Of a stretch of DNA of 35,770 bases, positions 8,868-17,691 are shown piece after piece; position 1 is the stretch's first letter, and each line of letters begins with the position of its first letter. The DNA is taken from positions 1 to 35,770 of the forward strand of contig NZ_LYMM01000053.1 in assembly GCF_002896965.1 (NCBI RefSeq). Reading direction: 5' to 3'. This DNA is from Novosphingobium guangzhouense. GTDB lineage: Bacteria > Pseudomonadota > Alphaproteobacteria > Sphingomonadales > Sphingomonadaceae. The translations under genes were made by a program, and so were the position numbers. Under the pieces are notes generated by a model that made no database searches, had not been told where the DNA came from, and saw only the letters and a list, made by a program, of their open reading frames with translations.

Positions 8868-8900
8868 CGCCATCGTGCGCATTTGCAGCGCACGATGGCG
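8868..8900 (+). terminator. Perfect 13-bp hairpin after the siderophore receptor
   Basis: The left arm CGCCATCGTGCGC (8868-8880), the loop ATTTGCA (8881-8887) and the right arm GCGCACGATGGCG (8888-8900) pair perfectly. The structure starts 13 bases after the receptor stop. No T-run follows, so it is not a textbook intrinsic terminator. It may act as a T-less terminator or protect the mRNA 3' end. Confidence 0.55.
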
Positions 8901-8942
8901 GATTCCCGTTCATCCGTGGCGGGCATTGCAAGCGCGCGCCTG

Positions 8943-9044
8943 TCACGATTGCAGCACCGCCAGTCCGTCCATCTTGGGCAGACCGAGATCGGCTACCGCC
9001 GTTCCGGAAACCGTCATCGCCAGTCGCGGCAGGCAGGCATCGCC
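8943..9044 (-). pseudogene. Remnant of a response-regulator receiver domain
   Basis: The minus-strand frame ending at TGA 8945-8943 reads ADLGLPKMDGLAVLQS. This matches the phospho-acceptor segment of response regulators (hydrophobic residues, then D-L-x-L-P-x-M-D-G-L-x-V-L), with the aspartate at codon 8990-8988. The remaining receiver strands, the lysine segment and any output domain are missing, and a stop follows directly. It is a short fragment and chance cannot be excluded, but the 13-residue match is distinctive. The gap 8855-9167 otherwise holds only the hairpin at its left end. Confidence 0.45.
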
Positions 9045-9167
9045 GCCGCCGCGAAGGTCGCCGGCTGGATGCTGACGGGGACGGGTATCCTCCATGCAGC
9101 GAACACCTTTTGCAGATCGTCATGGCTGTATCGGAACTGTCATCGAGACTCGATAGTCGGTGCTCCG

Positions 9168-9773
9168 ATGTCCTTCTCTCGAGAACGCGCTGTCTGGCTG
9201 GGGCGCAACGTCTTCCCGCACGAAGCTGCCTTGCGGCAGTGGCTGTCGGCGCGCGCCGCGTCCGCCGGGCTCGAAGTGGACGACGTGGTCCAGGAAACTT
9301 ACGCGATCCTTGCCTCCATCGAGCGGGTCGATCACATCCGCAATGCGCGCACCTACATGTTCGAAGTGGCCAAGTCGGTCGTGCTGCAGTCGCTTCGACG
9401 GGCCAGGATCGTGACGATCGACGTTCAGGCGAACGCGCAGGTCCTCGACATCCCGGAGGACGCGCCGACGCCGGAGCGGGTGGTGGCGGACCGGCAGGAA
9501 CTTTCGCAAGTCTCCGCCGCGATCGCCGCCCTGCCCGAGCGCTGCCGCGAGGTCTTCACCTTGCGCAAGATTCAGGGCCTGAGCCAGCGGCAGGTGGCGC
9601 AGTCGCTAGGAATCGCCGAAAGCACGGTCGAAAAGCACATGGTCAAGGCGATGGCGATCCTGACGAATGCAATCGGACGTGGCGGAAATGTCCGCGATGC
9701 GTCATCTAGCCCGCGTGACCAGCAAACCGACAACGACACCCGTGAGCGATCCCCGCAGCGTGAGCGCGCTTGA
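9168..9773 (+). CDS. ECF RNA polymerase sigma factor, FecI-like (second)
   Basis: 201 residues from ATG 9168 (MSFSRERAVWLGRN...). The frame is open from 8883, but the extra upstream residues look non-coding. Region 2 contains LRQWLSARAASAGLEVDDVV, QETYAILASIERVDHIRNAR and TYMFEVAKSVVLQSLRRAR. Region 4 contains LPERCREVFTLRKIQGLSQR and a helix-turn-helix, QVAQSLGIAESTVEKHMVKA. The stop overlaps the following fecR frame, so the pair is coupled. No Fur-like box was found upstream, unlike the first sigma gene, so this system may answer to the receptor ligand alone. The likely target is the promoter of the STN-containing receptor two genes downstream. Confidence 0.93.
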   Translation: MSFSRERAVWLGRNVFPHEAALRQWLSARAASAGLEVDDVVQETYAILASIERVDHIRNARTYMFEVAKSVVLQSLRRARIVTIDVQANAQVLDIPEDAPTPERVVADRQELSQVSAAIAALPERCREVFTLRKIQGLSQRQVAQSLGIAESTVEKHMVKAMAILTNAIGRGGNVRDASSSPRDQQTDNDTRERSPQRERA

Positions 9774-10734
9774 CGAACGCGCCGCGCAGTGGGCGCTGCG
9801 CGCCGATGCCGATACGCTGAGCCCCGAGGAAGAAGCCGAACTCGACGCCTGGATCGCCGCCGATCCGCGCCATGCGGGCGCCTTTGCGCGGGCGATGGCC
9901 GCCAACGCCTATTTCGACCGCGCCGTGGCGCTGGGCGTGGCACGCGAGATACCCGACGCACAGGACTTTCCAGCGACGCAGATCGTCGAGGCTCCTTCCC
10001 GGCGTACCGTCAGCCGCAGACTCTGGCTGGGCGGCGCGGCGGGGGCCCTTGCCGCCTCGCTGCTCGCGGCCGTGGGTTTGAACCGTCTGACCGGCAGCAT
10101 GACGCTCAGCGCCGACAAGGGCACCGTGCGCCGGACCGCGCTACAGGACGGCTCGGCGGTGACGCTCAATGCCGGGACCGAAGTGTCGGTGGCAATGCAG
10201 CCGCTTGAAAGGCGCATCAGCATGTTGGCCGGAGAGGCCAACTTCGATGTCGCCAGGGACCCCGCGCGGCCCTTCATCGTGGAGGCGGGCGCGGTACGCA
10301 TTCGTGTTGTGGGCACCAGTTTCCTCGTCCACCTCTCGAACCTCGGAGACGTGGCGGTGATCGTGCGCGAAGGGCGCGTGGAAGTGCAGGCGCAGGGAGC
10401 CGAGCCCGCGCTGCTCGCGGCCGGCGATCGCATCGACGTGCCCGCCCGAGGCAGCATCGTGCGCGAGCAGCTTTCGACCGGCGAAGTCGATCGGCTCGGC
10501 CTGTGGCAGCGGGGCGAGATGGACCTTACCGGCCTCACCCTTGCCGATGCGGCAAGGCAGTATGCGCGTTATTCGGATCGCCGGATCGTGATCGATGATC
10601 CGCAGGTAGGCGACCTCAAGGTCGCAGGCGTGTTCTCCACCAGCGATCCGGCGGGTTTCGCGCAGGCTGCCGCGCTGGCGCACGGGCTCAAGGTGACGAC
10701 CAGCGACGACGCCGTGGTCCTGTCGCGAAAATAA
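9667..10734 (+). CDS. FecR-family anti-sigma factor / signal transducer (second)
   Basis: Up to 355 residues. The start is uncertain: ATG 9667, 9688 and 9697 and GTG 9715 and 9742 all lie within the sigma gene, and the family-like sequence begins at ALDERAAQWALRADADTLSP. That segment is the cytoplasmic sigma-binding domain. A membrane helix follows near residues 120-142 (LWLGGAAGALAASLLAAVGL). The periplasmic FecR domain includes LQDGSAVTLNAGTEVSVAM and FIVEAGAVRIRVVGTSFLVH. The C-terminus (ARQYARYSDRRIVIDD, then VAGVFSTSDPAGFAQ) is a DUF4974/STN-like domain. It should hold the sigma factor inactive and release it when the STN receptor encoded next is occupied. Confidence 0.9.
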   Translation: MQSDVAEMSAMRHLARVTSKPTTTPVSDPRSVSALDERAAQWALRADADTLSPEEEAELDAWIAADPRHAGAFARAMAANAYFDRAVALGVAREIPDAQDFPATQIVEAPSRRTVSRRLWLGGAAGALAASLLAAVGLNRLTGSMTLSADKGTVRRTALQDGSAVTLNAGTEVSVAMQPLERRISMLAGEANFDVARDPARPFIVEAGAVRIRVVGTSFLVHLSNLGDVAVIVREGRVEVQAQGAEPALLAAGDRIDVPARGSIVREQLSTGEVDRLGLWQRGEMDLTGLTLADAARQYARYSDRRIVIDDPQVGDLKVAGVFSTSDPAGFAQAAALAHGLKVTTSDDAVVLSRK

Positions 10735-10820
10735 AATCGCAGCGGTGGTGGAGGATCGTCGCGCGCCTCGCATCTAGCCCCCGAAAGCGGCAGACGCGCC
10801 GCTGGTGGGGATCGTTACTC

Positions 10821-13736
10821 ATGCATTCGAGACTTCTTTCCGGCTGCGGCATGGCCGTCATCGCCTGCGCCATTGCCACGCCCGCGCTGGCGCAGGAGCG
10901 TCAGTTCGACATTCCCGCCCAGCCGGTGGCGAGCGCCATCGCCGCACTCGGACGACAGGCGCAAGTGCAGATCGTGGCACCGGGCGAAGGTCTGGAAGCC
11001 CTGCGCAGCCGGCCGGTCAAGGGCCGCATGGATGCCCGCGCCGCACTGCGCCTGCTGATCGGCGGAACCGGGCTGGAAATCGCCGCTGACGACGGCGCCC
11101 GCATCGTGCTGCGCCGCGTAACACTGAGCGCCGCACGCCCGCCGGTGCCGAGCGATGCCGCCGCTGCGGATGACATCATCGTCACCGGCTTTCGCGCCAG
11201 CCTGAGCACCGCGCGCGACATCAAGCGCAAGTCCGACGCGATCGTCGACGCCGTCGCCGCCGAGGACATCGGCCAGCTTCCCGACAACAGCGCAACCGAA
11301 GCGCTCGCCCGCCTTCCCGGCGTGCAGGTCTTCCGCAATCGGGGAGAAGGGCAGGCGATCACCATTCGCGGCATCTCCAGCGTGGTGACGATGATCAACG
11401 GCCAGGAAGCCTATACCGGCTCTTCGCGCCGCACGCTGCTCAACAGTTACCCGGCCGGGCTGATCCGTTCGATCGAGGTCTACAAGGCGCTCACCCCCGA
11501 CCTCATCGAAGGCGGCATCGGCGGCGCCGTCGACGTGCAGCTGCGCCAGCCGCTCGATTTCAAGAAAGGCATCAGCGTCGCGGGCACCGTGCGCGGCAGC
11601 TACGACGATCAGGCCGACAAGCTGATGTACAACGGCGACGTGCTGGTCGCGGGCAACTGGGATACCGGCGCGGGCGAAATCGGCGTGATGGTCAACGCCA
11701 GCTACACCCGGCGCGATTACTACGAATCCTACCGTGAGAGCCTTGCCCCGCAGACGACCGCTGCCGGATACAGCCTGCCGACCGGCATCCTCGCCAAGAA
11801 TCCCAAGGGACATTACGAGCGCCCGGTCCTGACCGGCGAAGTCCAGTGGCGCCCGGCCTACAACTTCGGTGTCTATCTGCGCGCCACCAACGTCACGGAC
11901 GACAATACGTACACCGACACCGATTTCCAGACCAACATCGCCGCCAACACCGTCCTCAGCAACGTGGAACTGGTCGAGGGCACCAATATCGTCAAGAGCG
12001 CCAGCTTCACCGCAACCGCCAATTCCGGGCCGCGCTCCAACCACACGCGCCAGTTGCTGGACACGACGCAAGTGGAGTTCGGCGCCGACTTCAAATCCGG
12101 CATCGCCACACTGACGACCAGCGCGGTCTACACCACGTCGCGTATCGAAACCGACCAGCAGCTGTTCCTGCTCGGCTTCAATCAGGCGCCGACGATCGAT
12201 GCCACCTTTCAGAGCGACAGCAAGTGGGGCGGCCTTTCCTATTCCTACCCCACCGCCGACCTGAGCGACATCGACCAGTTCCATGTGCGCGCCTATTCGG
12301 ACACGCGCCAGCGTGAAAAGGGCAAGGGCCTGCAGTGGCGCACCGACCTCGATCTCGACACCGGCAATGGGCTCTTCCGCTCGGTCAAGCTGGGCTTTCG
12401 TTACGCACGGCGCACGGCGGAGTACCGGTCAGGCACCGGGCTGGTGGACCTCAACGCGCTCAAGCTGCCGATGTCCGCGTTTCCGGGCGGAGCGACACCC
12501 GCCGTGCTCTCGCGGCGTCCCGCCGGAGACGATGCGGCCATGCCGTCCGGATGGGTGGGATATGACGCAAGCTACCTGAACAGCGAAGCCAATGTCATCG
12601 CGCTGAACGACTACATCAGCACCCTGAAACCCGGCTACTTCACGGACAACGGCCGCCCGGCCTATGACCCGCTCACCGCGTTCGACGGCAAGGAGCAAAG
12701 CTTCGCCGCCTATGCTCAGGTGAAGTACGACTTCGAACTGGCCGGGATGCCCATCGACGGGGTGGCGGGCGTGCGCGTGGTCAACACCTGGCTGTCCATC
12801 GACGGCACCCAGAGCATCAAGGAAATTACGCCCACCTCAGGCGGTCTGGTCACGCGCTTCGAGCCGATCCACGCCCGGCAGAACTATGTGGACGTCGATC
12901 CCGCGATCAGCGCGATCGTGCATTTCACGCCCGACCTGCAACTGCGCGCCGCGTGGACGAAGACTTTCAGCCGCCCCGATTTCTCGAACCTCAACCCGAC
13001 CGTGGCGCTGGTGCAGGTGCAGACCGCGGCAGGCGGCTACACCGGCATCGCGACTGCGGGAAATCCCGACCTGAAGCCGGTGCGATCGACCAACTGGGAT
13101 CTTTCGCTCGAATACTACTTCGGCCGCACCGGGTCGCTGTCGCTGGCCGGGTTCTATCGCGACGTGAACGGGTACATCGTCAAGACGACGGTAAAGGACG
13201 ACACCATCCCCCAGTCTCTGGGCACGGTGGACGTCACCAAGTACGTCAATGCCGGCGATGGCTACATCAAGGGCATCGAGGTGGGCGCCAACACCTTCTT
13301 CGACTTCGCCCCCGGCATGTTGCGCCATTTCGGCGCCTCGGCGAACTACACGTACATCGAATCCGAACAGAACCTGCCCGAAACCGAGGCCACGGCAGCC
13401 TTCAAGGGCCAGACGGCCGGGATTTCAAAGCACAGCTACAACGCCAGCCTGTTCTATGACGACGGACGCTTTCGCGCCAAGGTCGCCTGGTCGTGGCGCA
13501 GCGATTTCACGCTCAGCTACAACCTCACCGACCCGAGCAAGAACCTGAACTGGTATCCGATCTCGCGGCTGGCGGCGTCGGCCACGTACAACTTCGGACG
13601 CAATCTCTCGCTGACGGTGGACGGGACCAACCTGCTCAACCGTCCGCAACGCGCTTACTGGGGGTCCAAGGCCAATACGGACCGCGTCTATTTCGAGGGG
13701 CGCGTCTACTCCGCCGCCCTGCGGTTCAAGTTCTGA
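10821..13736 (+). CDS. TonB-dependent receptor with STN domain (TIGR01782-like)
   Basis: 971 residues from ATG 10821. A signal peptide ends at ALAQE (about residue 25). The STN domain spans about 27-95 (FDIPAQPVASAIAALGRQ). The TonB box region is DDIIVTGFRASLSTARDIKR. The plug has AEDIGQLPDNSATEALARLP, GVQVFRNRGEGQAITIRGIS and PDLIEGGIGGAVDVQL, and the barrel ends in YSAALRFKF. The 'A-E-D-I-G-x-L-P-D-x-x-A-x-E-A-L-x-R-L-P-G-V' plug signature marks the large TIGR01782 receptor group, which is often tied to oligosaccharide uptake in Caulobacter, Xanthomonas and sphingomonads. An STN domain plus a FecI/FecR pair means ligand binding is probably signalled to transcription. The following gene is a secreted esterase, which suggests an acylated or acetylated glycan ligand. 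Confidence 0.93.
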   Translation: MHSRLLSGCGMAVIACAIATPALAQERQFDIPAQPVASAIAALGRQAQVQIVAPGEGLEALRSRPVKGRMDARAALRLLIGGTGLEIAADDGARIVLRRVTLSAARPPVPSDAAAADDIIVTGFRASLSTARDIKRKSDAIVDAVAAEDIGQLPDNSATEALARLPGVQVFRNRGEGQAITIRGISSVVTMINGQEAYTGSSRRTLLNSYPAGLIRSIEVYKALTPDLIEGGIGGAVDVQLRQPLDFKKGISVAGTVRGSYDDQADKLMYNGDVLVAGNWDTGAGEIGVMVNASYTRRDYYESYRESLAPQTTAAGYSLPTGILAKNPKGHYERPVLTGEVQWRPAYNFGVYLRATNVTDDNTYTDTDFQTNIAANTVLSNVELVEGTNIVKSASFTATANSGPRSNHTRQLLDTTQVEFGADFKSGIATLTTSAVYTTSRIETDQQLFLLGFNQAPTIDATFQSDSKWGGLSYSYPTADLSDIDQFHVRAYSDTRQREKGKGLQWRTDLDLDTGNGLFRSVKLGFRYARRTAEYRSGTGLVDLNALKLPMSAFPGGATPAVLSRRPAGDDAAMPSGWVGYDASYLNSEANVIALNDYISTLKPGYFTDNGRPAYDPLTAFDGKEQSFAAYAQVKYDFELAGMPIDGVAGVRVVNTWLSIDGTQSIKEITPTSGGLVTRFEPIHARQNYVDVDPAISAIVHFTPDLQLRAAWTKTFSRPDFSNLNPTVALVQVQTAAGGYTGIATAGNPDLKPVRSTNWDLSLEYYFGRTGSLSLAGFYRDVNGYIVKTTVKDDTIPQSLGTVDVTKYVNAGDGYIKGIEVGANTFFDFAPGMLRHFGASANYTYIESEQNLPETEATAAFKGQTAGISKHSYNASLFYDDGRFRAKVAWSWRSDFTLSYNLTDPSKNLNWYPISRLAASATYNFGRNLSLTVDGTNLLNRPQRAYWGSKANTDRVYFEGRVYSAALRFKF

Positions 13737-13750
13737 GCGGGAGGCCAACG

Positions 13751-14953
13751 ATGAAGCGCATGACGGCCATCGCGTGGCTCGCCGCAGCCCTTGCCCTTCC
13801 GACAGGAGCCTCTGCCCGCTCGGAATGGGGCCGGTCGGAATGGGCCGGAGCCTGGGGCTATGCCACCTCGCCCGCGACGAAGAGCGTAAAGGGTGAGAAC
13901 CCGGCGGGCGCTTACCGCTACCGCATCCGCGTCAGCCAGTCCGGCGACGCGCTGCGCCTGACGCTGACCAACCCCGAGGGAGCAAGTCCGCTCGCCATAG
14001 CCGCGATTTCCGTTGCGCGCGCGGTCGGCAAGGACGGGTTCGCGCTTGACGAAGCCAGCCGTACACCAGCCGCAATCGCCGCCGCCGCTGCGCTTAAAGG
14101 CGGCCAGATCGCCCAGACCCTGCCGATCGCCCTGCCGGTCCGCTCCGGCGAGGACGTGATCGTGGAGATCGTGACCTCCGCCCCCAGCACCACAGTCGCC
14201 GGAAACGCGGGCTTTCCCGCAGCCTTCGCTCCCGGATCGGTCGATGCGCGGGGAGAAGCGCTGCAGGCGGCGAAGCTGCGGCCGCTCGTCACCCAGGTGG
14301 CCGTGCACAATCCCGCCGCGTCCTGCACCATCGTGACATTGGGAGATTCGATCACCGAAGGGGCGCGCGGCACACGGGCGGACTGGCGCGGATGGCCGGG
14401 CGTGCTGGCGCGGCGGCTGGTCGATCAGGACAAGCGCGATAACTGCGGCGTCGTCAACATGGGCATCAGCGGCAACCGCCTGCTGCGCGACGGGCGCGGG
14501 ACGGCGGCCGTCGATCGCTTCGCGCGCGACGTCGCATCGGTGCCCGGCGCCTCGCACCTGATCGTGATGGAAGGCGTGAACGACATCTGGCGCGCCACCC
14601 TGCCCGGCGAGTCTCCGATCGGCGCCGCAGACCTGATTGCCGGCTATCGCAAGCTGATCGCCGCCGCCCACGCAAGGGGCATGCGCATCTATGGCGGCAC
14701 GATCAGCCCCGGCTTCGGCTGGAAAGCCTTCACCCGCGACATGGAAGAACTGCGACAGGCCACTAACGCATGGATCCGCACCAGCGGCGAATTCGACGCG
14801 GTGATCGATTTCGATGCTGCCCTGCGCGATACCTCGAACCCGCCGATGGTCCTGCGCGCCTACGATTCCGGTGACCACCTGCATCCCGGCAACGCCGGGT
14901 ACGAGGCCATGGGCCGTGCCGTTCCCCTCTCTCTGTTCCGGAGCACGCCTTGA
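13751..14953 (+). CDS. Secreted SGNH/GDSL-family hydrolase (esterase)
   Basis: 400 residues from ATG 13751, 14 bp after the receptor stop and so very likely in the same transcript. An N-terminal signal peptide (MKRMTAIAWLAAALALPTGA) directs it to the periplasm or outside. Residues 30-180 form a beta-rich region of unknown role. The SGNH domain follows: block I LGDSITEG with the nucleophile Ser200, block II Gly241 in NMGISGNRLL, block III GVND with Asn277, and block V DHLHPGNAGY with the Asp375/His378 dyad. All four catalytic blocks are intact. The fold serves esterases and lipases of many kinds. Next to a glycan-type receptor it is most likely a carbohydrate de-acylase, but the substrate is not known. 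Confidence 0.9.
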   Translation: MKRMTAIAWLAAALALPTGASARSEWGRSEWAGAWGYATSPATKSVKGENPAGAYRYRIRVSQSGDALRLTLTNPEGASPLAIAAISVARAVGKDGFALDEASRTPAAIAAAAALKGGQIAQTLPIALPVRSGEDVIVEIVTSAPSTTVAGNAGFPAAFAPGSVDARGEALQAAKLRPLVTQVAVHNPAASCTIVTLGDSITEGARGTRADWRGWPGVLARRLVDQDKRDNCGVVNMGISGNRLLRDGRGTAAVDRFARDVASVPGASHLIVMEGVNDIWRATLPGESPIGAADLIAGYRKLIAAAHARGMRIYGGTISPGFGWKAFTRDMEELRQATNAWIRTSGEFDAVIDFDAALRDTSNPPMVLRAYDSGDHLHPGNAGYEAMGRAVPLSLFRSTP

Positions 14954-15200
14954 GGGCCATTGCCTCTGCCATGCGCAACCGCCGGCGAACCGCCGCTTTC
15001 GCGCTGTCCTTCGGGTTGCTGCCGGCTCCGTCCTTTCCCTTGCCGACGAAGGCCCGGCGACCACGATGGCCGCCGGGCTCTATCCAATCGCAAGGTTGGC
15101 GCCAGGCTAATGCACTGTCGACGCGCCGGATCTGCATACCTTGGCACCGCACTTGTGCGTCACGCTGCCAAAGTTCTGCATACCCGCCTTGGCTACGCAG
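14954..15200 (+). other. Intergenic gap between convergent genes
   Basis: This stretch separates the esterase stop from the stop of the minus-strand receptor. Short open frames cross it on both strands, but none has recognisable motifs or a ribosome site. I see no hairpin followed by a T-run, although convergent genes would be expected to have terminators here. Confidence 0.6.
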
Positions 15201-17567
15201 TCAGAACCGGGCGTTCAGGCTGACCCAATAGGCGCGCGCCTTGTCCTTGTTGTTGTAATCGTCAACGAAGCTCGGCTCGTATGTGCCGTCACCGTTGTCG
15301 ATGAAGTTGGTGCTGTAACTGGTGAAGTCCTGGTTCAGCAGGTTGTTCACGCGCGCGGCGATGGTGATGTTGTCGTTCAGCCGCGCCTGCCCGCCAAGGT
15401 TGAACACGGTGTAGCTGCGGAAGTACTGATGCTCACCGGTTACCGTGTCCACCCCGCGGTAGCGGCGCGAACGGTGCTCAACGTTCAACTGCGCGCTGAA
15501 CACATCGCTGATCCGCCAGTCTACCCAGCCATTGGCCATGTGACGGGCCGTATTGGTAAGCGGCAGGCCGGCATCTGCGCCGCTCTGCTGCTTGCTGTCG
15601 GTGTTGGTATAGTTGGCGCGCAGGTTGATCGCCTCGGTCACACGCAGGCGACCGGCCACTTCCAGACCCTTGATGCGCGCCTTGTCGATGTTGACAGGCT
15701 GGCTGATCGAACCGCCGAGGCCAAGGATTTCCCAATAGTCGCCAAGGTTCGCACAAGGGCGCACGAAGTTGGTGACCGCACAGGGCTGCACCGTGGTGCT
15801 GGAGATCTTGTCCTTGAAGTCGTTCTGGAAGTACGTGACGTTGATGCCGGTGCCCGGCATCGGATCCCAGTAGACCGCGAGTTCGGTATTGGTGCTGGTT
15901 TCGGGCTCAAGGTCGGGGTTGCCAATCATCGGGCTGGTCCCCTGCCCACCGAACCCGCGAATGCCGTCGTAGAGATCGGTCGTCTTGGGCGTCTTGAAGC
16001 CGGTGCTGATGCCGCCTTTGACCACAAGGGTCGGCAGGACATTGAACACCGCATAGGCCCGCGGGCTGAACTGGCCTCCGAATACTGCGTGCTCGTCGTA
16101 ACGCACGCCCAGCGTGACGGTCAGCGGATCGATCGGGGACCAGTTGTCCTCGGCAAAGAGCGACCACTGCTTCTGCTTCTGCACTGCGGCGACACCACCC
16201 GTCGTCGCTTCGAGGCCGAAGACGCCGTCTTTAAGTTCGCCGTTGATATACTGGCCACCGACGACGAATTCGTGATCGCCGAAGAAGTCCTTCACCGGCG
16301 CGACGAGGCGGGCGTCCAGCGTGTACTGGTTGCTCTCCAGATCGCGGTCCGGGCGTGGCAGGAACGTGTCGGCGGCGATCTGACGGCGCTGTGCTTCAGA
16401 CAGGTTCGCATACTCCCCCGAACCGTCCCACATTTCCTGCAACAGCAGGCGCTCGGCCACCGAGAACGGACGAGTACGGCCAAGGTTTTCGGTCTTCACG
16501 TAAGCGAGCGAGACGAAGCTTTGCGCAAAACCCCAGTCGCCGCGATGGGTGAGCGCCCAGTTGGTGCGGTTGAAGCGCTGCTTTTCCTTGTACCCCACGC
16601 GCGGCTGGACAACGCCGCGCGTCGCGCGCCAGATCGAATCGATGCCGTCCAGCGTGCCCAGCGGATAGCTGATCGTGCCGGTATCGGGATCGACCATGGG
16701 CGTGTTGTCGTACTTCTGACGCGAGATGTCGTAGTCGAAGTCGATCGTCTGGTTGTCGGTCGGCCGGAAGGTCAGCGTACCCCCCACGCTGTAGTTGGTG
16801 TTGTCCACCGTGCGCCCGCCGCCGCCGAAGCCCAGCGCGCGGACATGGACTACGCCCGCCGGGTCGGTGACGGGGTCGAACTCGGGGTTGGACGCCATGC
16901 GCTCGTAGATCGATCCGCGCAGGGCGATGCCCAAGGTGTCACCGATGATCGGACCGCTCAGCGAGGCGTCGAAGGTGACGTCGTTGCCGAAGCTGTCGTC
17001 TTCCTGGAAGCTGCGACCGACGGTGGCCGAACCCGACCAGCGCGAAGCAACCGGCTTGGTGATGATGTTGATCACGCCGCCCAGCGCATCCGCACCGTAA
17101 AGCGTGGAGGCAGGGCCACGGATCACTTCGATACGCTCGATCGTGTCGAGCGGCGGAATGTGATTGAACTGGTTGCCGCCAAAGCTGTTGGGGTAGATGT
17201 CGCCATGGTTGTTCTGGCGCTTCCCGTTGATCAGCAGCAGCGTGTATTCCGGCCCCATGCCGCGAATGCTGATCGTGCGCTGGCCGGTCTTGTCGGAGGT
17301 TTCGCCTACGTCCACGCCTTCGAGATCGCGCACCGCGTCGATCAGCGTCATGTATGGGCGCTGAGCGATCTGCTCGGCCGTGACGACGCTGATACTCGCC
17401 GGAGCATCGACGATCTTCTGCTCGAAGCCTGCCGCCGTGACGACGATGGAACTGTCCACGTGCGCTTCTGCCTCGGCTTCAGCGGCGTGAACGGTGGTGC
17501 CGTGCGCCAGGATAAGAGCCAGAACGCCCGCCGTCACGTTCAAGCTCGCCTTGAGTTTCAAAGTCAT
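15201..17567 (-). CDS. TonB-dependent receptor, FepA/CirA-like
   Basis: 788 residues from ATG 17567. That start has a GGGGGCGAT ribosome site immediately upstream and opens a signal peptide (MTLKLKASLNVTAGVLALIL, cleavage near VHAAE). The open frame extends to 17681, but that part holds a Fur-like box and is probably untranslated. The TonB box-like segment is SSIVVTAAGFEQKIVDAPAS. The plug carries TISIRGMGPEYTLLLINGKR and IERIEVIRGPASTLYGADAL, then GGVINIITK, as in FepA, CirA and other catecholate-siderophore or colicin receptors. The barrel ends in YWVSLNARF. There is no STN domain. It stands alone on the minus strand with Fur-like boxes upstream, in keeping with iron-regulated ferric-siderophore uptake. 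Confidence 0.93.
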   Translation of the reverse strand: MTLKLKASLNVTAGVLALILAHGTTVHAAEAEAEAHVDSSIVVTAAGFEQKIVDAPASISVVTAEQIAQRPYMTLIDAVRDLEGVDVGETSDKTGQRTISIRGMGPEYTLLLINGKRQNNHGDIYPNSFGGNQFNHIPPLDTIERIEVIRGPASTLYGADALGGVINIITKPVASRWSGSATVGRSFQEDDSFGNDVTFDASLSGPIIGDTLGIALRGSIYERMASNPEFDPVTDPAGVVHVRALGFGGGGRTVDNTNYSVGGTLTFRPTDNQTIDFDYDISRQKYDNTPMVDPDTGTISYPLGTLDGIDSIWRATRGVVQPRVGYKEKQRFNRTNWALTHRGDWGFAQSFVSLAYVKTENLGRTRPFSVAERLLLQEMWDGSGEYANLSEAQRRQIAADTFLPRPDRDLESNQYTLDARLVAPVKDFFGDHEFVVGGQYINGELKDGVFGLEATTGGVAAVQKQKQWSLFAEDNWSPIDPLTVTLGVRYDEHAVFGGQFSPRAYAVFNVLPTLVVKGGISTGFKTPKTTDLYDGIRGFGGQGTSPMIGNPDLEPETSTNTELAVYWDPMPGTGINVTYFQNDFKDKISSTTVQPCAVTNFVRPCANLGDYWEILGLGGSISQPVNIDKARIKGLEVAGRLRVTEAINLRANYTNTDSKQQSGADAGLPLTNTARHMANGWVDWRISDVFSAQLNVEHRSRRYRGVDTVTGEHQYFRSYTVFNLGGQARLNDNITIAARVNNLLNQDFTSYSTNFIDNGDGTYEPSFVDDYNNKDKARAYWVSLNARF

Positions 17568-17583
17568 ATCGCCCCCGATTGCT

Positions 17584-17602
17584 AATGCAAATGTGTCGCA
17601 AT
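17584..17602 (-). promoter_or_regulatory. Fur-like operator before the FepA/CirA-like receptor
   Basis: Read on the minus strand the site is ATTGCGACACATTTGCATT, centred at 17593. Its core TGCGA-CACAT-TTGCA keeps the TGCNA-N5-TNGCA pattern seen at 1282 and 6704. It begins 16 bp upstream of the receptor start codon, where a bound repressor would block a promoter or the start of transcription. Confidence 0.5.
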
Positions 17603-17691
17603 TGCGGGCGCTTATTGAGGCGCTTTGATGCTGGCTAGGCTTGAAGCAGAATGGCAATACTTTGTCGCGGCGCGGGCGCATTTTATTTTTA

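Noticed and set aside
10815..12284. Minus-strand open frame of 489 codons opposite the STN receptor
   Set aside because: Antisense shadow of the TIGR01782-like receptor; the low-complexity Val/Asp/Gly composition has no recognisable domain.
15141..17585. Long plus-strand open frame of 814 codons antisense to the FepA/CirA-like receptor
   Set aside because: It mirrors the receptor codon by codon, has no family motifs or signal peptide, and is the usual antisense shadow of a GC-rich gene.
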